12,815 bases of DNA from Methanoregula sp. (lineage in GTDB: Archaea; Halobacteriota; Methanomicrobia; Methanomicrobiales; Methanospirillaceae), in contig PNBP01000041.1 in assembly GCA_003136075.1 (NCBI GenBank), positions 1 to 12,815 on the forward strand, written 5' to 3'. A program made the position numbers and the translations under genes. Position 1 is the first letter of the stretch. Each line of letters opens with the position of its first letter. Shown here piece after piece: positions 6,913 to 12,815 of this stretch. The notes under the pieces are model-generated. The model did not search any database and was not told the DNA's origin. It was given only the letters and a program-made list of their open reading frames with translations.

Positions 6913-7266
6913 GCAATAATTGTTTCGCTCCTGCAATTTCTCTGTTAACGATTATTACACCGCTGGGAAGCGAACGAATACACAATGATTAAATGATCAG
7001 CTGTGGTTCAATGTGTTGGCGGTTGCTTTTTAGATCTCAAACATCTGAAGTATGAGATCCAAGAAGACCATAATTTTTCTTACATAGTATTTCCAAAAAA
7101 CCAAAAACATGGGTAGTAAAAAACCGCGATCTCTTCTTCATGTTGTGATGACCGTCTGTATATAATTGAATGATTCCTGCCAGATTACCTCACGGGGAAT
7201 GTAGAGAAATAAAAACCTGATAGTCCGGGAAACAATAACCTTAGTGATATAAAAACGATAATTCCC
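6913..7266. other. 354-base intergenic stretch, no gene seen
   Basis: I see no convincing coding frame here. On the minus strand TTTAATCA (near 6990) is a possible TATA-like box for META copy 2, and AGGAG near 6928-6932 is its likely ribosome site. Just past the sensor gene stop, short T-runs on the minus strand (near 7210-7216 and 7251-7255) may end the sensor transcript. Otherwise the stretch is A/T-rich and unremarkable. Confidence 0.4.
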
Positions 7267-8799
7267 TTACACCGGTCTTTTTTTCGGGATGTTTAAGGTA
7301 AATGTGGTTCCAATGTTCACCGTGCTGTCAACATTGATATAACCACCATGCATCTGGATATAGTTCTTAGAAACCGAAAGCGACATTCCGGTCGATCCAT
7401 ATTTCCCGGTCATTTGTACCATACTGGTGGTTTGAGGCGCGGTAAAAATCTCATCAAGTTTTCCTGCTGTTATTCCGATACCATTGTCCCTGATAGATAA
7501 GTGACACTGGGGATCGTTCTCCCCGGATGAATAGGAAATCCATATTTTCCGGGGGGTATGCGAATACTTCACGGCATTAAAAAGCAAGGTATCAATAACC
7601 AATGCAATCTTCTTTTTATCCGCATCAAATGTGAGATCTGGGGGAATTTCAACAGTGATATTCGCTTTTGCTGCATAATCTCCCTCATCGATGATGATTT
7701 TCATCAGATCTGGAACGGAAAAAATCGAGTAATTCACGCCAGAAATATTCACCAAATGGATGAGCAGGGCCGGTTTTCCGTTTTGTTCGATAGGTGTAAA
7801 AAATACATTGGCGCGTTTGATTTTGCCGGATTGTGAAAGAAACCTGAATTCAGCCATGTCCGGAAGAGGTATCCGTGTTTGCAACCTGGTGACGAACTCA
7901 AGGAATTTGTCCTGGTCATCCGGATAAAGTGTAGTGATAATATTCTTTCCAATAAAAAAATCAGCATCATGTTCGGAAAATGTACAGAATGCACGATTTG
8001 TATAGGTAATGATATTATTTTGAAGGATAATTATACCCAACGGGGAGATCTCAGTTATCTGTTTGTATTGATCCAGCCTATCTTCTGATGCGGGAATGAT
8101 ATGTTTACGGGCTTCGATATCAATAACAAGGCAGCTGATACTATTCCGGTCAACCCGATCCCACGAAAGACTTACCCAGAAGGGTTCATGATTTTTCGTC
8201 ACAAAACGTGCTTCAAAATCGACAGTATCCTCACCGGAACCCAGCCGCTCAAAAAACCGGTTTTGTTCTTCCCGGGTCTGGAAGAGCTGGGTAAAGATCA
8301 TATTCTCCAGCTCTTTTGAAGAATATCCCAACGTGTTTTCCAGTTGTTTATTGGTAAGACTTATTTTAAACGTATACGGATCAAACAACACAATGCCAAG
8401 CCGGGAATCCCCATAAATACTTTTATACCGCATTTCAATGGTATCCATCATATCAAGGAAATATGCGACAATAACTGAGACACAGACAAACATGATGGCC
8501 TGTGCAGTTGCTAAACCCAGCTTGGTGAGATCCGGGTACAGGTAAATATAGGCAAGTGTCTGGAAAGCAACTGCACAGGTTCCTCCAATCAAAATCCCAT
8601 TTTTACGATAGAAATAGGTTCCATACAGGATAGGGAAATAAAAGAGCTGGGGGAATATCGTGTCAATATTCCTGGCAAATGCAAGGAGCGTAATAAACGT
8701 GCTTGAAAAAATGAGCGATGCTATAACCCAAAATCGGACCAAATTAGTTCTTGAGAATACGTGTCCCCCTATGGTAACATAACGGTTCATTCGTACCAT
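7267..8799 (-). CDS. Membrane PAS-domain histidine-kinase-like sensor lacking an evident HisKA domain
   Basis: 510 residues. Three or four hydrophobic segments (about 22-42, 48-62, 68-88, 95-116) form a membrane sensor region. Two PAS domains follow (about 125-232, with LENTLGYSSKELENM and FWVSLSWDRV; and about 243-353, with ISPLGIIILQNNIITYTNRA). A C-terminal HATPase domain (about 375-505) shows the N box N408 (TLLFNAVKYSH), G1 box D438-N439-G440-I441-G442 and G2-like YGSTGMSLSVSKNY. Between PAS2 and the N box only about 55 residues remain, with no histidine, so the usual dimerisation/phosphoacceptor helix pair appears lost. The protein may bind ATP without autophosphorylating in the standard way, or work through a partner. 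No response regulator gene is adjacent. ATG 8799 sits about 25 bases after a strong TATA-like box and is probably leaderless; ATG 8790 is an alternative. Confidence 0.85.
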   Translation of the reverse strand: MVRMNRYVTIGGHVFSRTNLVRFWVIASLIFSSTFITLLAFARNIDTIFPQLFYFPILYGTYFYRKNGILIGGTCAVAFQTLAYIYLYPDLTKLGLATAQAIMFVCVSVIVAYFLDMMDTIEMRYKSIYGDSRLGIVLFDPYTFKISLTNKQLENTLGYSSKELENMIFTQLFQTREEQNRFFERLGSGEDTVDFEARFVTKNHEPFWVSLSWDRVDRNSISCLVIDIEARKHIIPASEDRLDQYKQITEISPLGIIILQNNIITYTNRAFCTFSEHDADFFIGKNIITTLYPDDQDKFLEFVTRLQTRIPLPDMAEFRFLSQSGKIKRANVFFTPIEQNGKPALLIHLVNISGVNYSIFSVPDLMKIIIDEGDYAAKANITVEIPPDLTFDADKKKIALVIDTLLFNAVKYSHTPRKIWISYSSGENDPQCHLSIRDNGIGITAGKLDEIFTAPQTTSMVQMTGKYGSTGMSLSVSKNYIQMHGGYINVDSTVNIGTTFTLNIPKKRPV

Positions 8800-8817
8800 A
8801 TCTGGGGCTTGTATCTG

Positions 8818-8831
8818 ATTTAAATATATTT
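8818..8831 (-). promoter_or_regulatory. TATA-like box for the sensor gene, leaderless start likely
   Basis: On the minus strand TATATTTAAATC is centred about 25-27 bases before ATG 8799, the canonical archaeal TATA-to-start-site distance. No Shine-Dalgarno sequence is visible before the ATG. This supports a leaderless transcript starting at or next to the start codon. Confidence 0.5.
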
Positions 8832-8841
8832 AACTTATAAT

Positions 8842-9099
8842 CTACAATTTTAATACATTTTTATCTCTAAAAGTTGAATAATTCTGATATATTAATTTTG
8901 TTGGGATAAGACCGAGGAATGAATCTCTCAACGATTCTGATATGGTGGCGGTTGGTTGCCGAATTTTATTGATGTAAAAATCGGTTATTATACTCTGTTC
9001 ATCAGACAGTATAGATCCGCATTCCAAGTCGTACTGCCATGATACCCTTTGCCAAACTTGCTTTCCCTCAATTCGTGGTTTTATCAGGCATCGCAGCAT
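8842..9099 (-). CDS. Doubtful small hypothetical ORF
   Basis: An 85-codon frame from ATG 9099 with no recognised domain. It is rich in Ile, Thr and Ser with mixed codon use, and I see no motif, signal peptide or membrane helix. A TTAAAATC-like sequence lies only about 10-17 bases before the ATG, and no ribosome site is evident. It occupies most of a 433-base gap (8800-9232) that also carries the sensor promoter at its left end and an imperfect inverted repeat (TATACTCTGT ... ACAGTATA, about 8988-9012). It could be a decayed gene or chance. Outside this frame I see nothing in the gap. Confidence 0.18.
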   Translation of the reverse strand: MLRCLIKPRIEGKQVWQRVSWQYDLECGSILSDEQSIITDFYINKIRQPTATISESLRDSFLGLIPTKLIYQNYSTFRDKNVLKL

Positions 9100-9232
9100 T
9101 GATTTGTGATTTTAAGATATTTCCGGTGTTTACTATCCCTAAAGGAGTATACACTTTGAAAAATGAAAAAAAATAATTGGACAACGGATAAGAAATAGTT
9201 CTAAAAATATATGGTATACATAGGGTTCTTAT

Positions 9233-9553
9233 TCAGTCGTATTGCCGCCACGTATGATCGCATTTTGTGCAACGGAAGAACCGGACTTCACTTTCATCTG
9301 CAGCTCGAAGTTGGCGAAGCCACCAGATTGCAAGATTGTTACCACATTTCGGGCACTTGATCTGGATAGTCGGCATTGTTTTCAGGTTTTCATCTTCATC
9401 ATCAACAATAGTGATCTCGTTTTCCGTGCGCTTTTTCTCGCGCGTCATACCTGCCTGATCTGTACTGTCAATTTTTCTGATATACCCGCACTTACGGCAT
9501 TTGAGCTGACCTGCCGACGAGATCAGCATACTTTTACATTCAGGACAAAACAT
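9233..9553 (-). CDS. tfs: Transcription elongation factor S (TFS)
   Basis: 106 residues, typical for archaeal TFS, the homologue of TFIIS and RPB9/RPA12 that stimulates RNA cleavage by backtracked RNA polymerase. The N-terminal zinc ribbon is C3/C6 (FCPECKSM) and C19/C22 (LKCRKCGYIRK). A charged linker (about 35-58) follows. The C-terminal ribbon is C67/C70 (IKCPKCGNN) and C95/C98 (FRCTKCDHTWRQY). The hairpin between them, RQLRAADESEV, carries the acidic pair D86-E87 that reaches into the polymerase active site in this family. I chose ATG 9553 (MFCPEC) because TFS proteins begin at the first ribbon; the longer frame to 9595 adds 14 unsupported residues. A TATA-like GATTTAATC 25-33 bases upstream suggests a leaderless message. 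The gene is divergent from artA. Confidence 0.93.
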   Translation of the reverse strand: MFCPECKSMLISSAGQLKCRKCGYIRKIDSTDQAGMTREKKRTENEITIVDDEDENLKTMPTIQIKCPKCGNNLAIWWLRQLRAADESEVRFFRCTKCDHTWRQYD

Positions 9554-9577
9554 CGTATAATATGAGTGATGATAGGA

Positions 9578-9586
9578 GATTAAATC
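9578..9586 (-). promoter_or_regulatory. TATA-like box for tfs
   Basis: GATTTAATC on the minus strand is centred about 29 bases before ATG 9553, consistent with transcription starting at or a few bases before the start codon. No Shine-Dalgarno sequence is present. This favours the 106-residue TFS start. Confidence 0.4.
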
Positions 9587-9710
9587 TTTTATCAAATAAC
9601 GATATTCTGCCGTATTTTCGTTTACGGATTAATAAATCCCGATTTTTTAACTGGTTCTTGTTCTGGCATCAAGAGAATCCTTTTATTGGTTTCAGGTGGA
9701 TAAATCTATA

Positions 9711-10520
9711 ATGATCGAGTATCTTGTGCTGATTTCCTGTCTTGGATTTCTTGCTTTCCTCGTGCCCGGTCACCATCGGAAATATGCGGCCATTACCGGC
9801 TGGACTTTTATCGTTCTTTTCCTCTTCGCCGAGCTGCCCTATTACTTTTCCATCAATAATTTCCTGTATCCACTCATTGCAGCCCTTTCGATCCCGTTTT
9901 TATATATCACCATCAAGTACCTGCTTGCCGAAGATGAGCGTGTGATGCATCTTTCACGGGCAGCTGCTGTCGCGTTTTTACTCTATGCACCGTTTGAATA
10001 TATCCCGATGATTGGGGACTGGCTCATCAATATCGTCGTAAACCAGGTTGTGTGGCTGCTCCATGCGTTTAACTACCCGATTTTTCTTGAAGATTGGAAT
10101 ATTATCGCCCGGAACGGCTTCCGTGTTGAGATTATCCTCGGATGTACCGGAATCCAGAGTATTGCGATTATGCTGGGAGTCGCTGCGGCGGTGCCCACAA
10201 CATACCTTCAGAAACTTTATGCAGTTCTGCTGATTGCCCCGACCATTTATATCCTTAACCTATTCAGGAATGTTTTTGTTATCATTGCCTACAGCAGCCA
10301 ATGGTTTCCCTATATGCCCGAGATTGCAAGTAATGGTGAGCTGGGGTATGAAAGTTTTTTTTGGGCACATAACGTGATTGCGGAATTGCTTGCGCTTGTC
10401 GTTCTGATCGTTCTTGCTTATGGTCTCTTTACACTCATTCCAAAACTGGGAAATTTTGCTGATGACCTGTTCCAGCTCTACTTTGGAGAGATCCAGAATG
10501 AGTTTGGACGGAAACGATGA
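9711..10520 (+). CDS. artA: Archaeosortase A (exosortase-family transpeptidase/protease)
   Basis: 269 residues, almost entirely membrane helices (about seven or eight hydrophobic segments). ArtA recognises PGF-CTERM tripartite tails of surface proteins, including S-layer glycoproteins in haloarchaea, and removes the tail with lipid attachment. The catalytic signatures are C145 in ILGCTGIQSIA, R186 in LNLFRNVFVI and H220 in FFWAHNVIAE. The 41-residue Cys-to-Arg spacing equals, as I recall it, the Cys173-Arg214 spacing of Haloferax volcanii ArtA. I took ATG 9711, preceded at good distance by AGGTGG (9694-9699); the GTG at 9696 overlaps that ribosome site. A run of eight T follows the stop by 18 bases. 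It is convergent with the AIPS-like gene. No PGF-CTERM protein is encoded in this window, so substrates lie elsewhere. Confidence 0.9.
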   Translation: MIEYLVLISCLGFLAFLVPGHHRKYAAITGWTFIVLFLFAELPYYFSINNFLYPLIAALSIPFLYITIKYLLAEDERVMHLSRAAAVAFLLYAPFEYIPMIGDWLINIVVNQVVWLLHAFNYPIFLEDWNIIARNGFRVEIILGCTGIQSIAIMLGVAAAVPTTYLQKLYAVLLIAPTIYILNLFRNVFVIIAYSSQWFPYMPEIASNGELGYESFFWAHNVIAELLALVVLIVLAYGLFTLIPKLGNFADDLFQLYFGEIQNEFGRKR

Positions 10521-10537
10521 CTAAATCTCAACTAACC

Positions 10538-10545
10538 TTTTTTTT
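10538..10545 (+). terminator. T-run terminator after artA
   Basis: Eight consecutive T begin 18 bases after the artA stop, preceded by no obvious hairpin. U-tracts of this kind are typical archaeal intrinsic terminators. It lies in the 86-base gap between convergent genes. Confidence 0.5.
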
Positions 10546-10606
10546 ACCCTGTTGTTCCGGTTGATTCCGGACATACTTTGCAACCGTTGGCAATAGTGGA
10601 TAAAAA

Positions 10607-11251
10607 TCAGGAAAGAGTTTTATAAAGGTAGATAATTCTCTGGATTGCCGACAGGTTTGTGCAGATCGCAATAATGATAATCGATACCCAGATAAATCCG
10701 GTTACACCACCAAGAATGAGTACCAGGAACGTTTCCGGCCTGCCAAAAAAACCAACTCCTTCGAGCGGGTCGTTAATTTTTCCTTCAACTTTTTCCTGGT
10801 AGCCAATCTCGGCATACACCACGGGCTTGATGAACGTGTTCATCAGGGAGCCGATGATGGCAAATGCAACGATTGCAAAATCCGTGAGCGGGGGGACGAT
10901 GACAAACTGGCTGATGATTGCTGTACCACCAAGTCCAATGCCGAGCAGGACCAACGCATCCACGTATTTATCAACAATCCAGTCAAAAACCGCACCGAAT
11001 TTTGTGTGCGTATTGGTCATGCGTGCCACACTGCCATCAATAAGATCAAGGAGGGCAGAGAGCAGAAGGGCAAAGCTGCCCCACAGGAACTGGTGCTCAA
11101 AAAACAGGAATGCACAACCTATCCCGGCGATAAGCGAAAGTACCGAGATCTCGTTTGGTGTAATCCTGCATTTCACAAAGAAGCCTGCGACCGGCTCAAG
11201 ATACCTGATAAACCGTGGCCGGAGTGCAGTAATGTTCATAGCTCCATTCAT
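10607..11251 (-). CDS. CDP-alcohol phosphatidyltransferase, archaetidylinositol phosphate synthase-like
   Basis: 214 residues. The family motif DxxDGxxAR(x8)GxxxDxxxD is complete: D69-LI-D72-G73-SV-A76-R77, then G86-AVF-D90-WIV-D94. The four aspartates bind the metals for transfer of a CDP-activated lipid to an alcohol. Further hydrophobic segments (about 40-65, 98-115, 122-145, 175-200) make it an integral membrane enzyme. The late GFFGRPETFLVLILGG segment resembles archaetidylinositol phosphate synthases, which couple CDP-archaeol to inositol 1-phosphate. The head group cannot be read from sequence, so inositol is the best guess; glycerol or serine transfer remains possible. The start may be ATG 11239 (MNITALRP), 12 bases inside, since a TATA-like CTATTAATG is centred near 11269 and ATG 11251 would then lie ahead of the expected start site. 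It is convergent with artA and divergent from arfC. Confidence 0.83.
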   Translation of the reverse strand: MNGAMNITALRPRFIRYLEPVAGFFVKCRITPNEISVLSLIAGIGCAFLFFEHQFLWGSFALLLSALLDLIDGSVARMTNTHTKFGAVFDWIVDKYVDALVLLGIGLGGTAIISQFVIVPPLTDFAIVAFAIIGSLMNTFIKPVVYAEIGYQEKVEGKINDPLEGVGFFGRPETFLVLILGGVTGFIWVSIIIIAICTNLSAIQRIIYLYKTLS

Positions 11252-11334
11252 AGGAATCTAAACCATTAATAGTTACGGTCTTTTGCTGGAGTGAAATGCA
11301 TAAAAATACCTGTGTCCCTATCAGCGCCATATTC

Positions 11335-11342
11335 TTTATATT
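11335..11342 (+). promoter_or_regulatory. TATA-like box for the arfC-sppA unit
   Basis: TTTATATT lies about 30-43 bases before the candidate starts at 11372/11378, placing transcription near 11364. GAGTGG (11365-11370) would be the ribosome site, seven bases before ATG 11378. This position excludes the far-upstream ATG at 11291 as the real start. Confidence 0.45.
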
Positions 11343-11377
11343 CCGCGCCCAATCTCTCTTATACGAGTGGAATGGTT

Positions 11378-12073
11378 ATGGCAGATACAATAATTCGTCC
11401 GCATGTGCTGATGATGTCGGAGATTACTGCGGATGGTAAGCTTACCCTGAAAAAGGGCGCTTCAAGCAAAATTTTAATGAAATACATGGCACATGAGACC
11501 GAAATCCTGCTCCATGAAACAAGGGCCGCATACGATGCGATAATGGTTGGTGCAAATACCATCCGTATTGACAATTCATTTTTAACTGTGCGGCTGGTGC
11601 CCGGAAAAAGTCCAATCAGGGTTATCCCGTGCAGCATGGCTGATCTGCCGCTTAATTCAAATGTGCTTGGTGCTGATGCACCCACAGTAATTGCCGTCTG
11701 CGAGACAGCACCCAAAGACCGGGTAGACGCACTACGGGCAACAGGTGTGAATGTCGTCGTGGCTGGTAAAGACCATGTTGAGCTGCCGCTTCTGCTGCAT
11801 ATCCTTGCTGAAAAATTCAAGGTGAAAAAACTGATGATTGAAGGGGGCCCGACCTTAAACTGGCATATGCTTCACGACAAGCTGGTTGATGAGATCCGGC
11901 TTATCCACCTGCCATTTATTGTCGGGGGATCCGACACCCCCTCGCTTGTCGGTGGAATGCATATCAATACCGAAGATGAGATGATCCGGTTGAACCTGAA
12001 AAAATTCTACCTGTGCGGCAGCAATCTTGTATCCGAGTTTGACGTTCTGTATGCACAAGGAATCAAGTCATGA
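11378..12073 (+). CDS. arfC: 2,5-diamino-6-(ribosylamino)-4(3H)-pyrimidinone 5'-phosphate reductase
   Basis: 231 residues, close to the length of archaeal ArfC/RibD C-terminal-domain reductases. These enzymes reduce the ribosyl chain to ribityl, an early step towards riboflavin and, in methanogens, the F420 precursor. It has a RibD-type dihydrofolate-reductase fold without the deaminase domain of bacterial RibD. Visible motifs are SEITADGKLTL (14-24), DAIMVGANTIRIDN (53-66), LMIEGGPTLNWHML (152-165) and LVDEIRLIHLPFIVGG (169-184), matching the substrate- and NAD(P)H-binding parts. I prefer ATG 11378 (MADTIIRPHV), seven bases after GAGTGG; ATG 11372 is close behind, and the 11291 start would add 29 atypical residues upstream of the TATA-like box. 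The TGA overlaps the start of the SppA-like gene (ATGA), so the two are translationally coupled. Confidence 0.88.
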   Translation: MADTIIRPHVLMMSEITADGKLTLKKGASSKILMKYMAHETEILLHETRAAYDAIMVGANTIRIDNSFLTVRLVPGKSPIRVIPCSMADLPLNSNVLGADAPTVIAVCETAPKDRVDALRATGVNVVVAGKDHVELPLLLHILAEKFKVKKLMIEGGPTLNWHMLHDKLVDEIRLIHLPFIVGGSDTPSLVGGMHINTEDEMIRLNLKKFYLCGSNLVSEFDVLYAQGIKS

Positions 12074-12815
12074 TAGTATTTCCTGAACCTCCGGTAAGTC
12101 CTGCACCCCATCACCAGAATGCAGGCTTGAAATGGTTTATCATTCTCGTCCTTGGTTTAATCCTCGTTACCGGGATCCTCATTGTGGCATTTTACATTAA
12201 CCATACGGCCAATACCCAGGGTGTCACGGTCGTACGGATGGAAGGTACACTGAAGACTGGAGATGTATCAGACGATGAATCCACAGGGAGCGAAGTGGTA
12301 GGTCAGGAACTACGAGCAGCAGCTGATGACCCCATGGCTGAAGCAATCGTGTTACGGGTAGATAGTCCCGGAGGCACGCCGGCAGCAGCTGAGGAGATCA
12401 TCCGTGATCTGGAATATGCCAAGACAAAAAAACCTGTCGTAGTTTCGATGGGTGATATGGCAACTTCTGCCGCATATTATGTCAGTGCCCATGCTGACAA
12501 AATCTATGCAGATCCGGACACGTTTACTGCCGGGATTGGGGTCATATGGACATTTTCTGATATCAGCCATTGGATGAGCACCGAGGGTTACAATGTCTCT
12601 GTTATCAAATCCGGCAGCAAGAAGGATATGGGTTCAACCTCACGCCCGCTGACTGAAGATGAACATGACTATGCCCAAAAAATTGTGAATGCCAGTTTTG
12701 ATACCTTCATCAACGATGTGACCACGCAACGGGTGATCGCCCGATCTGATATTGATGATGGCCGGGTCATTCGCGGTGCTGATGCCGTGAAGATTAATGT
12801 TGTTGATGAACTCGG
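12070..12815 (+). CDS. sppA: SppA-family (S49) membrane signal-peptide peptidase, 3' end off window
   Basis: The first 248 residues of an S49 peptidase; the C-terminus is beyond the window. A short cytoplasmic N-terminus is followed by one membrane helix (about 22-43, WFIILVLGLILVTGILIVAF) and the extracytoplasmic protease domain. Signatures: VLRVDSPGGTPAAAEE (94-109), the nucleophile S133 in MGDMATSAAYYVS, and the general-base lysine, most likely K185 in IKSGSKKDMGSTSRP. The 52-residue Ser-to-Lys spacing equals that of Bacillus subtilis SppA (Ser147, Lys199). ATSAAYY replaces the more common A(S/A)SGGYY. SppA enzymes degrade leftover signal peptides and other membrane peptides. The start ATG overlaps the arfC stop in ATGA, so it belongs to the same transcript despite the unrelated pathway. 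Confidence 0.9.
   Translation, partial: MIVFPEPPVSPAPHHQNAGLKWFIILVLGLILVTGILIVAFYINHTANTQGVTVVRMEGTLKTGDVSDDESTGSEVVGQELRAAADDPMAEAIVLRVDSPGGTPAAAEEIIRDLEYAKTKKPVVVSMGDMATSAAYYVSAHADKIYADPDTFTAGIGVIWTFSDISHWMSTEGYNVSVIKSGSKKDMGSTSRPLTEDEHDYAQKIVNASFDTFINDVTTQRVIARSDIDDGRVIRGADAVKINVVDEL

Noticed and set aside
9696..9710. GTG start for artA five codons upstream
   Set aside because: The GTG is part of the AGGTGG ribosome-binding sequence that serves ATG 9711.
11291..11377. N-terminal extension of arfC from ATG 11291
   Set aside because: It lies upstream of the TATA-like box at 11335-11342 and adds 29 residues not typical of ArfC.
1..12815. CRISPR array, tRNA, rRNA, insertion sequence or prophage genes
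   Set aside because: No regularly spaced repeats, cloverleaf-like sequence, transposase or phage protein was recognised on either strand; a covariance-model search was not possible here.

Overview
The window reads as a methanogenic archaeal chromosome segment, most likely Methanomicrobiales (Methanoregula-like). Evidence for archaea: a transcription elongation factor S (TFS), an archaeosortase A (ArtA), an archaeal-type CDP-alcohol phosphatidyltransferase resembling archaetidylinositol phosphate synthase, the archaeal riboflavin/F420-pathway reductase ArfC, A/T-rich TATA-like boxes about 25 bases before several starts, and U-tract-type terminators. The order and genus are inferred from the look of the proteins; no database comparison was possible.

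Layout. Bases 1-1497 (+) hold the C-terminal two thirds of a YyaL/SPATA20-family protein cut by the window edge. It converges on a long minus-strand block (1632-9553). Read in the direction of transcription, that block contains: TFS; a membrane PAS sensor kinase-like protein without an evident HisKA domain; a membrane-anchored META-domain protein; an orphan HepT-like (DUF86) protein; a second META protein closely related to the first; a 2H-phosphoesterase/metallophosphoesterase fusion broken by an in-frame TAA; a metallo-beta-lactamase/double rhodanese protein; and a PNPOx-like flavoprotein. Gaps in this block are often 70-430 bases, and several genes have their own TATA-like boxes, so it is mostly separate transcription units, not one operon.

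Bases 9711-12815 form a cell-envelope and cofactor region: artA (+), convergent with an AIPS-like gene (-), which is divergent from arfC (+). arfC overlaps the start of a membrane serine peptidase of the SppA family by four bases, and the peptidase runs off the end of the window.

Working together. ArtA cleaves C-terminal sorting signals and, in haloarchaea, acts together with archaetidyl-lipid head-group enzymes. A CDP-alcohol phosphatidyltransferase beside it is therefore suggestive. The MBL-rhodanese and flavoprotein pair suggests sulfane-sulfur or redox chemistry.

I found no clear new multi-gene system. The best leads are the TAA-interrupted 2H-MPE fusion, the orphan HepT lacking the usual motif tyrosine and flanked by two META paralogues, and the ArtA/AIPS pairing. 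No CRISPR array, tRNA, rRNA or insertion sequence was seen.
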